Below are positions 50,954-60,043 of a DNA stretch of 64,000 nt, piece after piece (the stretch's first letter is position 1; each line of letters starts with the position of its first letter). Under the pieces are notes generated by a model. The model saw only the letters and a program-made list of their open reading frames with translations, searched no databases and was not told where the DNA came from. The DNA comes from an uncultured Sulfitobacter sp. (GTDB lineage: Bacteria > Pseudomonadota > Alphaproteobacteria > Rhodobacterales > Rhodobacteraceae): NCBI RefSeq assembly GCF_947499945.1, contig NZ_CANMQD010000001.1:1364001-1428000 (forward strand), written 5' to 3'. Made by a program: the position numbers and the translations under genes.

Positions 50954-51104
50954 CATTCTCAGGGCGGGGTGAAATTCCCCACCGGCGGTATGGAGGTCTG
51001 ACCTCCGAGCCCGCGAGCGCTTGCTTCTTTTCAAAGGGAGGCAGGGTCAAGCAGATCCGGTGAGAGGCCGGAGCCGACGGTTAAAGTCCGGATGGAAGAG
51101 AATG
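50954..51104 (+). ncRNA. FMN riboswitch (RFN element)
   Basis: Conserved blocks in order: TTCTCAGGGCGGGGTGAAATTCCCCACCGGCGGTA at its 5' side (50955-50989), then GAGCCCGCGAGCG, a variable stem-loop, AGATCCGGTGAGAGGCCGGAGCCGACGG and GTCCGGATGGAAGAGAA near 51103. The ends TTCTC/GAGAA pair to close the junction. It lies 84 bp before ribH and would turn it off when FMN is plentiful. Confidence 0.95.
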
Positions 51105-51188
51105 CAGGGTTTTGGCGTCACCTCGACAGGTGCGGCCGATGGCCTGTGATCGCCTTGGGTGGACTGTTAGAACCTAAAGGAGATCATG

Positions 51189-51611
51189 ATGACAGACACC
51201 CCAACGACCCGCTTCGCTTTTGTAAAAGCGCAATGGCACGCCGATATCGTTGACCGCGCCTACGACGGCTTTGTCGAAATGACACCCGATGCGCGGACAG
51301 ACGTGTTCGATGTCCCCGGCGCATTTGAGATGCCGCTCAAAGCGCAACAACTCGCCAAAACAGGGAAGTACGACGCCATCATCTGTGCCGCATTTGTCGT
51401 CGATGGCGGCATATACCGGCACGATTTCGTCGCCGCTGCTGTTGTTGATGGCCTCATGCGCGTAGGCCTTGATACGGGTATCCCCATCCTATCCGTATCG
51501 CTGACCCCGCACCAGTATCAGGAGACAGATCACCACAACGCAATCTACCGCGCACATTTCATCGAGAAGGGGCGTGAAGCTGCCCGCGCTGCTTTGGCGA
51601 TCGTGACCTGA
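51189..51611 (+). CDS. ribH: 6,7-dimethyl-8-ribityllumazine synthase, type II
   Basis: 140 residues from ATG 51189 (AAAGGAG ending at 51183; the ATG at 51186 is too close). FVKAQWHADIVDRAYDGF, DVPGAFEMPL, FVVDGGIYRHDFVAAAVVDGLM and LTPHQYQETDHHN are the RibH2 (Brucella-type decameric) forms of the family motifs. It makes the lumazine precursor of riboflavin. Single gene behind an FMN riboswitch, suggesting a second copy regulated apart from the main rib operon elsewhere. Confidence 0.93.
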   Translation: MTDTPTTRFAFVKAQWHADIVDRAYDGFVEMTPDARTDVFDVPGAFEMPLKAQQLAKTGKYDAIICAAFVVDGGIYRHDFVAAAVVDGLMRVGLDTGIPILSVSLTPHQYQETDHHNAIYRAHFIEKGREAARAALAIVT

Positions 51612-51664
51612 CCCGCTTTCTTTGAAAGAAACCGATCGGAATTTTTCATAAACTCCGCCGCGCC

Positions 51665-52357
51665 CTAGCCCAAATACGCTCTTAACTCTGGCGGTGGATC
51701 ATCCATTAACGCTGCCGCCGGACGGGGCGCATGAGCGCGGCCTCCTTCGACAAAAATGACCTCATCCGCAATGCGTCGCACGTCCTCTGGCGCATGAGTC
51801 ACCATCACCAGCGCAGCCCTCGTTTGCGCAATGGTATCCTGTACCAGATCAAGCATCTCGTTTCGCAGCGCAGGGCCAAGTGCGGCAAACGGCTCATCCA
51901 ACAGAACCAGCGGTCGCGCCTGCACTAACACACGTGCCAGCGCCACGCGGCTTTGCTGACCACCTGACAACTGACCCGGTTTCACATCAGCAAATTGCGC
52001 CAGATCAACACGTCCCAAGGCGCGCTCAACCTGCTCGCGTTCGGTTTCATTCAATCGCAAATCGGGACGCAGCCCCAATCCGACATTCTGCAACACACTT
52101 AAATGCGGAAACAAATTGTTGTCCTGAAACAGCATCGTCATGGGTCGCGCATCGGGTGAGGCTTCCGTAATATCACGATCCCCCCAATACATCCGCCCCG
52201 CCGCCAAAGGTACAAACCCGCACAGCGCCGCCAGCAGCGTCGATTTCCCAGCACCCGACGGCCCGATCACCGCATATTTGCGCCCCGCCTCAAGCGTGAA
52301 ATCCGCGCGCATCTGGAAATCGCCCTGCGCAATCAGCGCGTCCTCAAGCTTCAGCAC
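51665..52357 (-). CDS. thiQ: Thiamine ABC transporter ATP-binding protein
   Basis: 230 residues. Walker A GPSGAGKST at ~33-41, LSGGQQSRVALARVL signature at ~129, LVLLDEPFAALGPALR Walker B, and switch His in MVTHAPEDV. The D-loop is GPAL where most have D-x-x-L. Short C-terminus without a regulatory domain, as in ThiQ. Overlaps thiP by 14 bp. Imports thiamine or TPP with ThiBP. Confidence 0.9.
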   Translation of the reverse strand: MLKLEDALIAQGDFQMRADFTLEAGRKYAVIGPSGAGKSTLLAALCGFVPLAAGRMYWGDRDITEASPDARPMTMLFQDNNLFPHLSVLQNVGLGLRPDLRLNETEREQVERALGRVDLAQFADVKPGQLSGGQQSRVALARVLVQARPLVLLDEPFAALGPALRNEMLDLVQDTIAQTRAALVMVTHAPEDVRRIADEVIFVEGGRAHAPRPAAALMDDPPPELRAYLG

Positions 52358-53915
52358 GCCAGCGCCCTCCCTTGTCGCATATCCAGAATATCCCCAAACT
52401 CAGCGCCAATAGCACCAGCGCCGCCCCAGCCGCCGCATCCATGCGGTATGCCCCCATCAGCCGCTCCATCTGCAAGGGCAATGTCACCCGATCGGGATCT
52501 GCAAACAGCGCAATCACACCCAGATCCCCCATCGACAGCGCCCCCGTCAGCCCCGCCGCGAACCCGATCTGCGCACGCAATCTAGGGATCAGCACCACGC
52601 GCCAGAGCCGCCAGCCACGCACGCCAAGCATCATACTCAGCCGTCCGTACTGCGCCACCGCATCGCGCATTGGCGGCACAAGAATGCGCAGAGCAAAGGG
52701 TAGCGCCATCATCACATTTACCGCAACCGTGACCACCAGCGCAAAATCAAACGGGTCGGCGTAAGGGTTAATTAGAATAAACCATCCCGTCCCGATCATC
52801 AGCGGCGAGGCCGACAGCCCCAACAGGCCAATCGCCTCCACACTGCCCCCGCTGCGCCCTGCAATCCACCCCGCCATCGGCAGCGCCAGAAGCAGCAGCA
52901 CAACAATACTCGCCACTGCTACCCAAATCGACGTGCCCGCCGCCGCATAAACCTCTGACGGCATCTGCGGAAGCCCCCGCACCCCGCGCCAGACCACCGC
53001 ACTCAATGGGACAAGCAGAAACAACGCAGCCAACACGATCACAAGAGCATCACCCATCCGTTGCACCCCGCCCCGCGCATCCCAGCGCGGCATCATACGG
53101 TCCAACCCGCCGCCAATCCCCAGCTTAGGGACAAGCCAAAGCGCCAGCACCGCCATGCTCCCCGCCAGCACAAGCTGCACCACTGACAACAGCGCCGCCC
53201 GCCCCAGATCAAAATCAAACCGAAACGCCTGATAGATCGCCAGCTCTATCGTCGTCGCCCGTGGACCGCCGCCCAACGTCAAAGCCACGGCAAAGCTCGT
53301 CAAACAAATCACAAACACCAGCGCCAGCGCGCCGGGAACCACCTGCCGTAACATCGGCAGTTCAACCGCCCGAAACATCGCACGCGGCGTGAGCCGAAGT
53401 TGCGCCACAAGGCGGAACCGCTCTGCCGGAATGCCCTGCCATCCTTGCAACAAGAGCCGCGTCGCCAGCGGCATGTTGAAAAACACATGGGCCAGCGCCA
53501 CACCGTGAAACCCGTAGATCGACACTTCGGGCAAACCCAAAGCGCCAAGGCCATCATTCACCCAACCGTTGCGTCCGAACACCGCCAATAGCCCCAGCAC
53601 CGCAACAATCACAGGCAGGATAAACGGCGCACCCAAAAGCGTCACCAACGCACCCCGCCCCACAAACCGCCGCCGCGCCAAGGCACGCGCCACAGGAATG
53701 GCGAGGAGGACTGAAAGGAACGAGGAGCATGCCGCCTGCAAAAGCGTGAACCGCACAGCGGCCCAATCGCTCGGCCCCAGCCCCGCGCCCACTTCGGCAC
53801 GGCTCAGCACAGCGCCCAGCGCCAACAGGATCAGCGCCAACATCAAAAGTGCAGCACTGATCCCCGTTTTTGAACTAATCCTGATCAGACTTACTGCGAC
53901 AAGGCTTTGAGCCAC
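52344..53915 (-). CDS. thiP: Thiamine ABC transporter permease
   Basis: 523 residues from GTG 53915, which overlaps the thiB stop by 25 bp. It is a fused double permease of about 12 membrane segments, with two EAA-like loops (PAERFRLVAQLRLTPRAMFRAVELPMLR at ~165-192, and QYGRLSMMLGVRGWRLWRVVLIPRLR at ~420-445). Both halves are needed because there is no second permease gene. The composition is extremely Ala/Leu-rich, as usual for ThiP. Confidence 0.9.
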   Translation of the reverse strand: MAQSLVAVSLIRISSKTGISAALLMLALILLALGAVLSRAEVGAGLGPSDWAAVRFTLLQAACSSFLSVLLAIPVARALARRRFVGRGALVTLLGAPFILPVIVAVLGLLAVFGRNGWVNDGLGALGLPEVSIYGFHGVALAHVFFNMPLATRLLLQGWQGIPAERFRLVAQLRLTPRAMFRAVELPMLRQVVPGALALVFVICLTSFAVALTLGGGPRATTIELAIYQAFRFDFDLGRAALLSVVQLVLAGSMAVLALWLVPKLGIGGGLDRMMPRWDARGGVQRMGDALVIVLAALFLLVPLSAVVWRGVRGLPQMPSEVYAAAGTSIWVAVASIVVLLLLALPMAGWIAGRSGGSVEAIGLLGLSASPLMIGTGWFILINPYADPFDFALVVTVAVNVMMALPFALRILVPPMRDAVAQYGRLSMMLGVRGWRLWRVVLIPRLRAQIGFAAGLTGALSMGDLGVIALFADPDRVTLPLQMERLMGAYRMDAAAGAALVLLALSLGIFWICDKGGRWRAEA

Positions 53916-54868
53916 TCGGCCAAAGCTTCCTCACGGATCGCGGGAACTTCATCCGAAGAGATCAGCAAGGCTTTCTGCGGCACCATCAGTGTCTCGAAAC
54001 CCACAGGCAAACCCGCGCTCGGCGTCACAGCAGGGTACATCCAGTTTGTCGTGGGTAGGATATTCTGCGCCGCCTCCGACACCATAAAGTTCAGGAATTG
54101 ATCCGCCAGTTCAGGCTGGTCACTCCCCGCCAGCTTACCGACCACTTCGATTTGCATGTAGTGGCCCTCGTCAAAAGCTGCCGCAGCCTTCCCGTTATCT
54201 TCCTCTGCAATCAAATGATATGCAGGCGAAGTGGTATAGCTCAGAACCATATCGGCCTCACCCTCCAGAAACAGGCCATACGCCTCTGACCAACCCTTGG
54301 TCACTGTCACGACATTGTCGGACAACGCAGCCCAGATCGCAGGCGCGTCATCGCCATAAGCGGCCTTTACCCACATCAAAAGGCCGAGACCAGGTGTCGA
54401 GGAGCGCGGGTCTTGAATAACGATCTTCAGATCACCCGCCCCCAGATCGACAAAATTCGTCGGCACTTCCAAATCCTTGTTGTACACAAAGGCAAAATAA
54501 CCCCAGTCATAGGCTGCAAAGACAGGGTCGTTCCATTCAATCGGCAGCGTGTACTCCGCCTCTACGGCAGTCTCCGCGAACAGCCCCGTTTCCTTCGCCG
54601 CCGCGATGAGCGAGGTGTCCAGCCCCATCACCACATCCGCGTCAGAACGCGCACCCTCCAGCTTGAGCCGCGCCAAAAGCGCCGCGCCGTCGCCCAACCC
54701 AACGAGATTGAGGTCACAGCCGCAAGTCTCCTCAAACGCCTTTTCGATCGCAGGACCAGGCCCCCAATCGCTGACAAAGCTGTCATAAGTGTAAACGGTA
54801 AGTTCGGGCGTATCCGCCCATGCTGCACTGGCAGCCAGTGTTGCAGTCGCAAACGTGAGATACTTCAT
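53891..54868 (-). CDS. thiB: Thiamine-binding periplasmic protein
   Basis: 325 residues from ATG 54868 (GGAGGATGCT upstream). Signal peptide MKYLTFATATLAASAAWA. Mature start DTPELTVYTYDSFVSDWGPGPAIEKAFEE is the ThiB signature. CGCDLNLVGLGDGAALLARLKLEG, WNDPVFAAYDWGYFAFVYNKD and GWSEAYGLFLEGEADMVLSYTTSP complete the fit. Binds thiamine and its phosphates. First gene of thiBPQ, behind a TPP riboswitch. Confidence 0.94.
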   Translation of the reverse strand: MKYLTFATATLAASAAWADTPELTVYTYDSFVSDWGPGPAIEKAFEETCGCDLNLVGLGDGAALLARLKLEGARSDADVVMGLDTSLIAAAKETGLFAETAVEAEYTLPIEWNDPVFAAYDWGYFAFVYNKDLEVPTNFVDLGAGDLKIVIQDPRSSTPGLGLLMWVKAAYGDDAPAIWAALSDNVVTVTKGWSEAYGLFLEGEADMVLSYTTSPAYHLIAEEDNGKAAAAFDEGHYMQIEVVGKLAGSDQPELADQFLNFMVSEAAQNILPTTNWMYPAVTPSAGLPVGFETLMVPQKALLISSDEVPAIREEALAEWLKALSQ

Positions 54869-54916
54869 AGCATCCTCCAAATTGCGGCGCAGAGAGGTGA
54901 TGGAAGTATGTCCAGA

Positions 54917-54996
54917 CCTTCCCTCCGCCGGTGTTAACCGGTTCAGGTTCTACGGGTCTGTACTGTTGTACATCTCAGCCAATGGCACCCCGAGGT
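54917..54996 (-). ncRNA. TPP riboswitch (THI element)
   Basis: On the minus strand: CGGGGTGCC, then GGCTGAGATG, a variable arm, GACCCGTAGAACCTGAACCGGTTAACACCGGCGGAGGGAA. These are the pyrimidine and pyrophosphate sensor helices (CTGAGA and ACC-GAACCTGA). It lies about 50 bp before thiBPQ, so uptake is shut off by thiamine pyrophosphate. Confidence 0.95.
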
Positions 54997-55093
54997 AGGA
55001 GTATGGTTATGAGCAGTGCGACCCATTGGCAAGCCAAAACCACTTGAGCCAATGCCGCACGCCCGTTAAGGCATGGGGCAAAGGAGATCCTCC

Positions 55094-56197
55094 ATGTCGA
55101 TCAACAGTTTTGGCCATCTTTTCCGCGTCACCACTTGGGGCGAAAGCCACGGTCCTGCCTTGGGTGCGACGGTCGACGGCTGTCCTCCGGGGGTGCCAAT
55201 CACACCCGAGATGATCCAGCACTGGCTCGACAAGCGTAAACCGGGCCAGAACAAATACACCACCCAGCGGCGCGAGGCCGACGAGGTGCGTATCCTGTCA
55301 GGCACGTTTGAGGGTGTGACCACCGGCACACCGATCCAGCTCATGATCGAAAACACAGATCAGCGCTCCAAAGACTACGGCGACATCAAAGAGAAATTCC
55401 GCCCCGGTCACGCCGACATCACCTACTTCCAGAAATACGGCATCCGTGACTATCGCGGCGGTGGGCGCTCCTCTGCCCGTGAAACCGCATCCCGTGTTGC
55501 CGCTGGCGGCCTTGCCCGCGAAGCGATCAAAGCAATCGCGCCCAATGTCCAAATCACCGGATATATGGTGCAAATGGGCCCGCACCAGATTGACCGCGAT
55601 GCGTTTGATTGGAACCAGATCGAGCAAAACCCGTTCTGGGTGCCAGACGCCCAAGCGGCAACCGATTGGGCCACCTACCTCGACGGCCTGCGCAAATCAG
55701 GCTCTTCCGTTGGGGCCATCATCGAAGTGACCGCACGCGGCGTCCCTGCAGGCATCGGCGCACCAGTTTATGGTAAGTTAGACACTGATCTCGCTGCCGC
55801 TATGATGAGCATCAATGCCGTCAAAGGCGTGGAAATCGGCGAAGGCATGTCTGCGGCCATGCTGACAGGCGAGTTGAATGCAGATGAAATTTTCATGGGT
55901 AAAGACGGCCAACCAAAGTACTCGTCCAACCACGCGGGCGGCATCCTCGGTGGGATTAGCACGGGCCAAGACATCGTTGTCCGCTTCGCTGTAAAACCCA
56001 CCTCCTCCATCCTCACCACCCGCAAGACGATCACCAAATCAGGCGAGGAAACCGAGATCATCACAAAAGGGCGTCACGATCCCTGTGTCGGCATCCGTGC
56101 TGTGCCTGTGGGCGAAGCGATGATGGCCTGTGTGATCCTTGACCACCTGCTGTTGCACCGTGGCCAGGTCGGTGAAAACCGCGGTACGATTGGCTAA
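55094..56197 (+). CDS. aroC: Chorismate synthase
   Basis: 367 residues from ATG 55094 (AAGGAG at 55081-55086). [27 protein letters not shown] is the first signature. [36 protein letters not shown] is the second (about 103-138), with active-site His and Arg. [23 protein letters not shown] is at the C-terminus. Uses reduced FMN to convert EPSP to chorismate, the last step of the shikimate pathway. Normal length. Confidence 0.97.
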   Translation: MSINSFGHLFRVTTWGESHGPALGATVDGCPPGVPITPEMIQHWLDKRKPGQNKYTTQRREADEVRILSGTFEGVTTGTPIQLMIENTDQRSKDYGDIKEKFRPGHADITYFQKYGIRDYRGGGRSSARETASRVAAGGLAREAIKAIAPNVQITGYMVQMGPHQIDRDAFDWNQIEQNPFWVPDAQAATDWATYLDGLRKSGSSVGAIIEVTARGVPAGIGAPVYGKLDTDLAAAMMSINAVKGVEIGEGMSAAMLTGELNADEIFMGKDGQPKYSSNHAGGILGGISTGQDIVVRFAVKPTSSILTTRKTITKSGEETEIITKGRHDPCVGIRAVPVGEAMMACVILDHLLLHRGQVGENRGTIG

Positions 56198-56276
56198 AAC
56201 CAATTTAAGACAACTGCCAATATCCAAATCCAAACCCCGTCTTGCACTTTTCCAGAGCAAGGCGCATTAAATCCAT

Positions 56277-57251
56277 ATGGCTGCTCCTCTTACTCAAAAC
56301 CGATCAGGTCAGGCCATTGCCCTCAAAACAGGGGCCGTCTTTTTGTTTATGGTCATGGCCGCCCTGATCAAGGCTGCCTCTGACGGCGTCCCGCCGGGGC
56401 AGGCAGTATTCTTCCGGTCCTTCTTTTCCATACCAATCCTCGTTTTGTGGCTCTGGCAGCAAGGGCACCTGCATGACGGATTTAGGGCCAATAATGTCCT
56501 CGGGCATGTCTGGCGCGGTCTTTTCGGGACCACCGCCATGGTGCTCACGTTTGCAGGTCTCGCCCTCCTGCCCCTGCCCGAAGTCACTGCCATCGGATAT
56601 GCCACGCCGATGTTCACCGTGATCCTCGCGGCCATTTTTCTAGGGGAACGTATTCGCCTTGTGCGAGTCTCTGCTGTGGCATTGGGGCTGGTTGGTGTGG
56701 TGATTGTAATCGCACCTCGCTTGTCCGCGAGCCAAGATCTAACAAGCGCCGCAACAATCGGGGCATTGATGACACTCGCTGCTGCGCTGTTGCGCGCTTT
56801 GGTTCAAATCCACGTACGCCGATTGGTCCAGACAGACACCACATCAGCGATTGTGTTCTACTTTGCACTCACGGCCAGCTGCGTTTCACTCCTCAGCCTC
56901 CCATTGGGGTGGATATTTCCGCATCCCTCATTGGTATGGACATGGCCAGATATTACAGTTCTGGGATTGATCATTTCCGCTGGATTTATCGGTGGCATTG
57001 CGCAAATCATGGTCACCTCATCCTATCGTTTTGGCAGTGCCTCCATGCTTGCACCCTTCGATTACTCCTCAATGATCTTTGCCACTCTCATTGGCTGGTT
57101 GGTCTTTAGCGAAGTGCCAACTCCCCCAATTTTGATCGGTGCTGCGCTAGTCATTTCTGGCGGCGTGCTAATCATATGGCGCGAGCGTCAGCTGGGGCTG
57201 GACCGCAGCAAATCAAAACCAAGCGTCGCCCCCTCAAGCACCCAAAATTAG
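56277..57251 (+). CDS. EamA/DMT-family drug-metabolite transporter
   Basis: 324 residues with ten membrane segments and two EamA repeats. KTGAVFLFMVMAALIKAASDGVPPGQAVFFRSFFSIPILVLWL begins repeat one, and WRGLFGTTAMVLTFAGLALLPLPEVTAIGYATPMFTVILA follows. Repeat two spans ~155-300 and ends RLGLDR-type basic tail. Exporter of unknown metabolite. It is followed by cobO after 9 bp, so the two may share a transcript. Confidence 0.85.
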   Translation: MAAPLTQNRSGQAIALKTGAVFLFMVMAALIKAASDGVPPGQAVFFRSFFSIPILVLWLWQQGHLHDGFRANNVLGHVWRGLFGTTAMVLTFAGLALLPLPEVTAIGYATPMFTVILAAIFLGERIRLVRVSAVALGLVGVVIVIAPRLSASQDLTSAATIGALMTLAAALLRALVQIHVRRLVQTDTTSAIVFYFALTASCVSLLSLPLGWIFPHPSLVWTWPDITVLGLIISAGFIGGIAQIMVTSSYRFGSASMLAPFDYSSMIFATLIGWLVFSEVPTPPILIGAALVISGGVLIIWRERQLGLDRSKSKPSVAPSSTQN

Positions 57252-57260
57252 GAACGCACA

Positions 57261-57854
57261 ATGTCCGACGACCACAAAACCAAAATGCAAGAAGTTCAAG
57301 CCAAGCAGCGCAAGCGAATCTCCGAGCTTAAAGACCCTGAAAAGGGTCTGGTGCTGGTGCATACGGGCAATGGCAAAGGTAAGTCTTCCTCCGCCTTCGG
57401 CGTTATCATCCGCGCATTGGGTTGGGGACAAAAAGTAGGTGTTGTACAGTTCATCAAAGGCACTTGGAAAACCGGCGAGCGCCAGTTCTTCGAAAAGCTT
57501 GAAGAGGTCACTTGGCACTCCATGGGCGAGGGATTCACATGGGACACCCAAGACAAAGACCGCGATATCGCCGCCGCCGAAGCCGCCTTTGCCAAGGGCC
57601 GCGAGATGCTGGAAAGTGGTGAATACGACCTCGTTGTGATGGACGAAATCAACATCGCCATGCGTTATGACTACCTGTCGGTCGCGGACGTACTTGCAGG
57701 ACTGGAGGCTCGGCATAAACGCACAGGTGTCATACTCACAGGTCGGGATGCAAAACCCGAACTCTGCGATTACGCCGATTTGGTCACCGAAATGACCGAA
57801 GTGAAACATCCTTTCAAAAACGGGATAAAGGCCCAGCGCGGTGTCGACTTTTAA
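57261..57854 (+). CDS. cobO: Cob(I)yrinic acid a,c-diamide adenosyltransferase
   Basis: 197 residues, CobA/CobO/BtuR family. The P-loop VHTGNGKGKSSSAFG (about 34-48), then VGVVQFIKGTWKTGERQFFE, LVVMDEINIAMRYDYL (Walker B) and VILTGRDAKPELCDYADLVTEM. It adds the adenosyl group to reduced corrinoids in cobalamin synthesis or salvage. No other cob genes nearby and no cobalamin riboswitch seen. Confidence 0.93.
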   Translation: MSDDHKTKMQEVQAKQRKRISELKDPEKGLVLVHTGNGKGKSSSAFGVIIRALGWGQKVGVVQFIKGTWKTGERQFFEKLEEVTWHSMGEGFTWDTQDKDRDIAAAEAAFAKGREMLESGEYDLVVMDEINIAMRYDYLSVADVLAGLEARHKRTGVILTGRDAKPELCDYADLVTEMTEVKHPFKNGIKAQRGVDF

Positions 57855-57890
57855 GCGCCCATACTTCTTAGTATGTTGAAATCTTATCAC

Positions 57891-57961
57891 CACGGGGGAA
57901 ACCCGTGCTAGCCTGACCTTCCAGACAGGACGAATCGTCCCACCAGAGGACAGGCCTGTCC
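57891..57961 (+). other. Three-hairpin leader before the cyclase-family gene
   Basis: CACGGG-ggaaa-CCCGTG (57891-57907), GGACGA-a-TCGTCC (57928-57940) and the perfect palindrome GGACAGGCCTGTCC (57948-57961) lie in the 124-bp space after cobO, the last 17 bp before the start codon. The first may act as a terminator-like stem for cobO; the others could be operator sites or a structured leader. Confidence 0.5.
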
Positions 57962-57978
57962 AATAGTGGAGGATTGAT

Positions 57979-58926
57979 ATGACTTTTAAGAAACTTACGG
58001 CACTTTGTCTTGGGCTATCGCTGGGGGCGGGTGCCGCTTTCGCGGACTGCACATCAACCAGCCAATGGGGAGCGGAGGATACCCTCGGCTCAGCCAATCT
58101 GGTGTCACCAGAACGGACATTGGAAGCAGCCAAGCTAATCAAACAGGGCAAGTCCATGCCGCTTGGCATTGCCATCGGATCAAACACACCCGCCTTCCCG
58201 CCGCGCTCGCTCAATTTGCAAGTGGTGCAACCGAACCAGCAAGGTGGTCAAAAGCTTTCAGGATTTGGTTATGAAGCGAACTATAACGATGACCTGCTGC
58301 AAACTTGGATCGGGATCGGCTCACAGCTGGATGGCCTTGGGCATCTTGGTGAAGGCGGCCACTACTATAACTGCCTCGACGAGAAAGAGATCAGTGCCAT
58401 TACAGGCCTGACAAAACTTGGGACACATGCCGTACCACCGCTGGTCGGCCGCGCGGTCATCATCGATATGGCTGCACATACAGGGGTCGATGTCATGCCC
58501 GCAGGCGCGCATTTTGGCGAGGCGGAGATCAAAGCTGCCGCCGAGGCCCAAGGCGTGACCATGGGTGAAGGCGACATCATCCTGTTCCACACCGGTTGGA
58601 CAGAGGGAATGATTGAAAATGATCCTACTGCGTGGGGCAGTTCCGAACCCGGACTGAACAACGAGGGCGCTGTCTATATCGCGTCGCTCAACCCGATGGC
58701 AGTGGGCGCAGATACATGGGGGTTAGAGCCTATTCCCGCACCTGAAGGGGATAAGGTCTTTTACGGCCATGTCACCTTGCTCAAAGAAAACGGCATCTAC
58801 ATTCTGGAGACGATGAACGTCGGGCCCCTTGTACGCGAAGGGGTAAGCGAGTTCATGTTCGTGCTGGGACAACCGCGCATCGTCGGCACAGTACAGGCTA
58901 TGATCAATCCAGTAGCGCTCTATTAA
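57979..58926 (+). CDS. Exported cyclase-family protein (kynurenine formamidase-like fold)
   Basis: 315 residues. Signal peptide MTFKKLTALCLGLSLGAGAAFA, cleaved before DCTSTSQWG. The cyclase domain (PF04199 type) includes DTLGSANLVSPERTLEAAKLI, IGIGSQLDGLGHLGEGGHYYN and VIIDMAAHTGVDVMPAG. The usual metal motif H-x-G-T-H-x-D-x-x-x-H appears as G-S-Q-L-D-G-L-G-H, so only part of the metal set is kept in that loop. GEGDIILFHTGW is well conserved. Hydrolase of unknown substrate in the periplasm. A GGAGGA site precedes ATG 57979. Confidence 0.82.
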   Translation: MTFKKLTALCLGLSLGAGAAFADCTSTSQWGAEDTLGSANLVSPERTLEAAKLIKQGKSMPLGIAIGSNTPAFPPRSLNLQVVQPNQQGGQKLSGFGYEANYNDDLLQTWIGIGSQLDGLGHLGEGGHYYNCLDEKEISAITGLTKLGTHAVPPLVGRAVIIDMAAHTGVDVMPAGAHFGEAEIKAAAEAQGVTMGEGDIILFHTGWTEGMIENDPTAWGSSEPGLNNEGAVYIASLNPMAVGADTWGLEPIPAPEGDKVFYGHVTLLKENGIYILETMNVGPLVREGVSEFMFVLGQPRIVGTVQAMINPVALY

Positions 58927-58937
58927 CGAGAGGATTT

Positions 58938-58992
58938 GCGAGGCCTTTGGCCTCGCTACGGAGCAAGCCGAATCTACGATCCGGCTTGCTCC
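58938..58992. terminator. Two hairpins between convergent cyclase and ilvE genes
   Basis: GCGAGGCC-ttt-GGCCTCGC (58938-58956) and GGAGCAAGCCG ... CGGCTTGCTCC (58960-58992, 11-bp stem). Only modest T-runs follow, but position between two convergent genes fits bidirectional termination. Confidence 0.75.
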
Positions 58993-59009
58993 AATTCAAA
59001 TTTAGACTC

Positions 59010-59879
59010 TTATGCGCGCACGAGCTTTTCGTAGCTCTCGGCGATATCACGGGTCAGCGCACCTACCTCAAACGTATGCTCTCCGATTTGTCCAACAGGT
59101 GTCACTTCCGCCGCTGTTCCGGTCAACCAACACTGCTCAAACCCTGCCAACTCTTCCGGCATGATATGCCGCTCATGTACTGTGATACCGCGATCCCGCA
59201 ACATACCGATGACAGTTTGACGCGTGATGCCGTTAAGGAAGCAATCAGGATCGGGCGTATGTACTTCACCATCTTTAACGAAAAAGATATTCGCGCCTGT
59301 CGCCTCAGCCACATAACCCCGATGATCATACATCATCGCATCGGAACAGCCCTTGGCCTCTGCCGCATGCTTGGACATCGTACAAATCATATAAAGGCCC
59401 GCCGCCTTCGCGTGGCAGGGGATCGTTTCGGGCGAAGGCCGCTTCCATTTGGAGATGTCGAGCTTGGCGCCTTTCATCTTGGCGTCACCGTAGTAGGCGC
59501 CCCACTCCCAAGCAGCAATCGCCATACGCACCGGGTTCTTTTGGGAGGCAACGCCCATATCCTCGCCCGCACCACGCCATGCGATCGCGCGCACATAGGC
59601 ATCTTTCAGACCCGAGTCCGCGAGCACAAGCGCCTTGGCTGCCTCAATCTCGTCAATGGAATAGGGAATCGTGAAATCGATCATCTCGGCCGAGCGTTTC
59701 AGACGCTCGGAATGTTCACGGCTTTTGAAAATCTTGCCATTATACGCCCGTTCACCTTCAAACACGGAGGAGGCATAGTGCATGGCATGTGTCAGAATAT
59801 GCACATTGGCATCCCGCCACGGCACCATCTTTCCATCCATCCAGATGTGCCCGTCCCGATCATCATATCCGCCAGCCAT
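59010..59879 (-). CDS. ilvE: Branched-chain amino acid aminotransferase
   Basis: 289 residues from ATG 59879 (GGGAG upstream; a longer frame from 59894 has none). Class IV PLP aminotransferase: DGHIWMDGKMVPWRDANVHILTHAMHYASSVFEGERAY, then the PLP Lys in AKAAGLYMICTMSKHAAEAKGC (variant spacing), then EATGANIFFVKDGEVHTPDPDCFLNGITRQTVIGML. It transfers amino groups between glutamate and branched-chain keto acids. It could also be a D-amino acid or 4-amino-4-deoxychorismate relative, but the EATGANIF...NGITR blocks favour IlvE. Divergent from petP-petR. Confidence 0.9.
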   Translation of the reverse strand: MAGGYDDRDGHIWMDGKMVPWRDANVHILTHAMHYASSVFEGERAYNGKIFKSREHSERLKRSAEMIDFTIPYSIDEIEAAKALVLADSGLKDAYVRAIAWRGAGEDMGVASQKNPVRMAIAAWEWGAYYGDAKMKGAKLDISKWKRPSPETIPCHAKAAGLYMICTMSKHAAEAKGCSDAMMYDHRGYVAEATGANIFFVKDGEVHTPDPDCFLNGITRQTVIGMLRDRGITVHERHIMPEELAGFEQCWLTGTAAEVTPVGQIGEHTFEVGALTRDIAESYEKLVRA

Positions 59880-60043
59880 AACAGCTCCCTTCAAAATTCA
59901 TCTATTTTTCCATATATTGCGCAATAATGTAATCGTTTGACATATAGTTACGCAAAACTTGATGTGGCGTAGCCTTTCGGGGTTGGAGTGTCAACAACAC
60001 TGACATAAACTGCCCACTACAATTACTCTTGGGGAGACAATCC

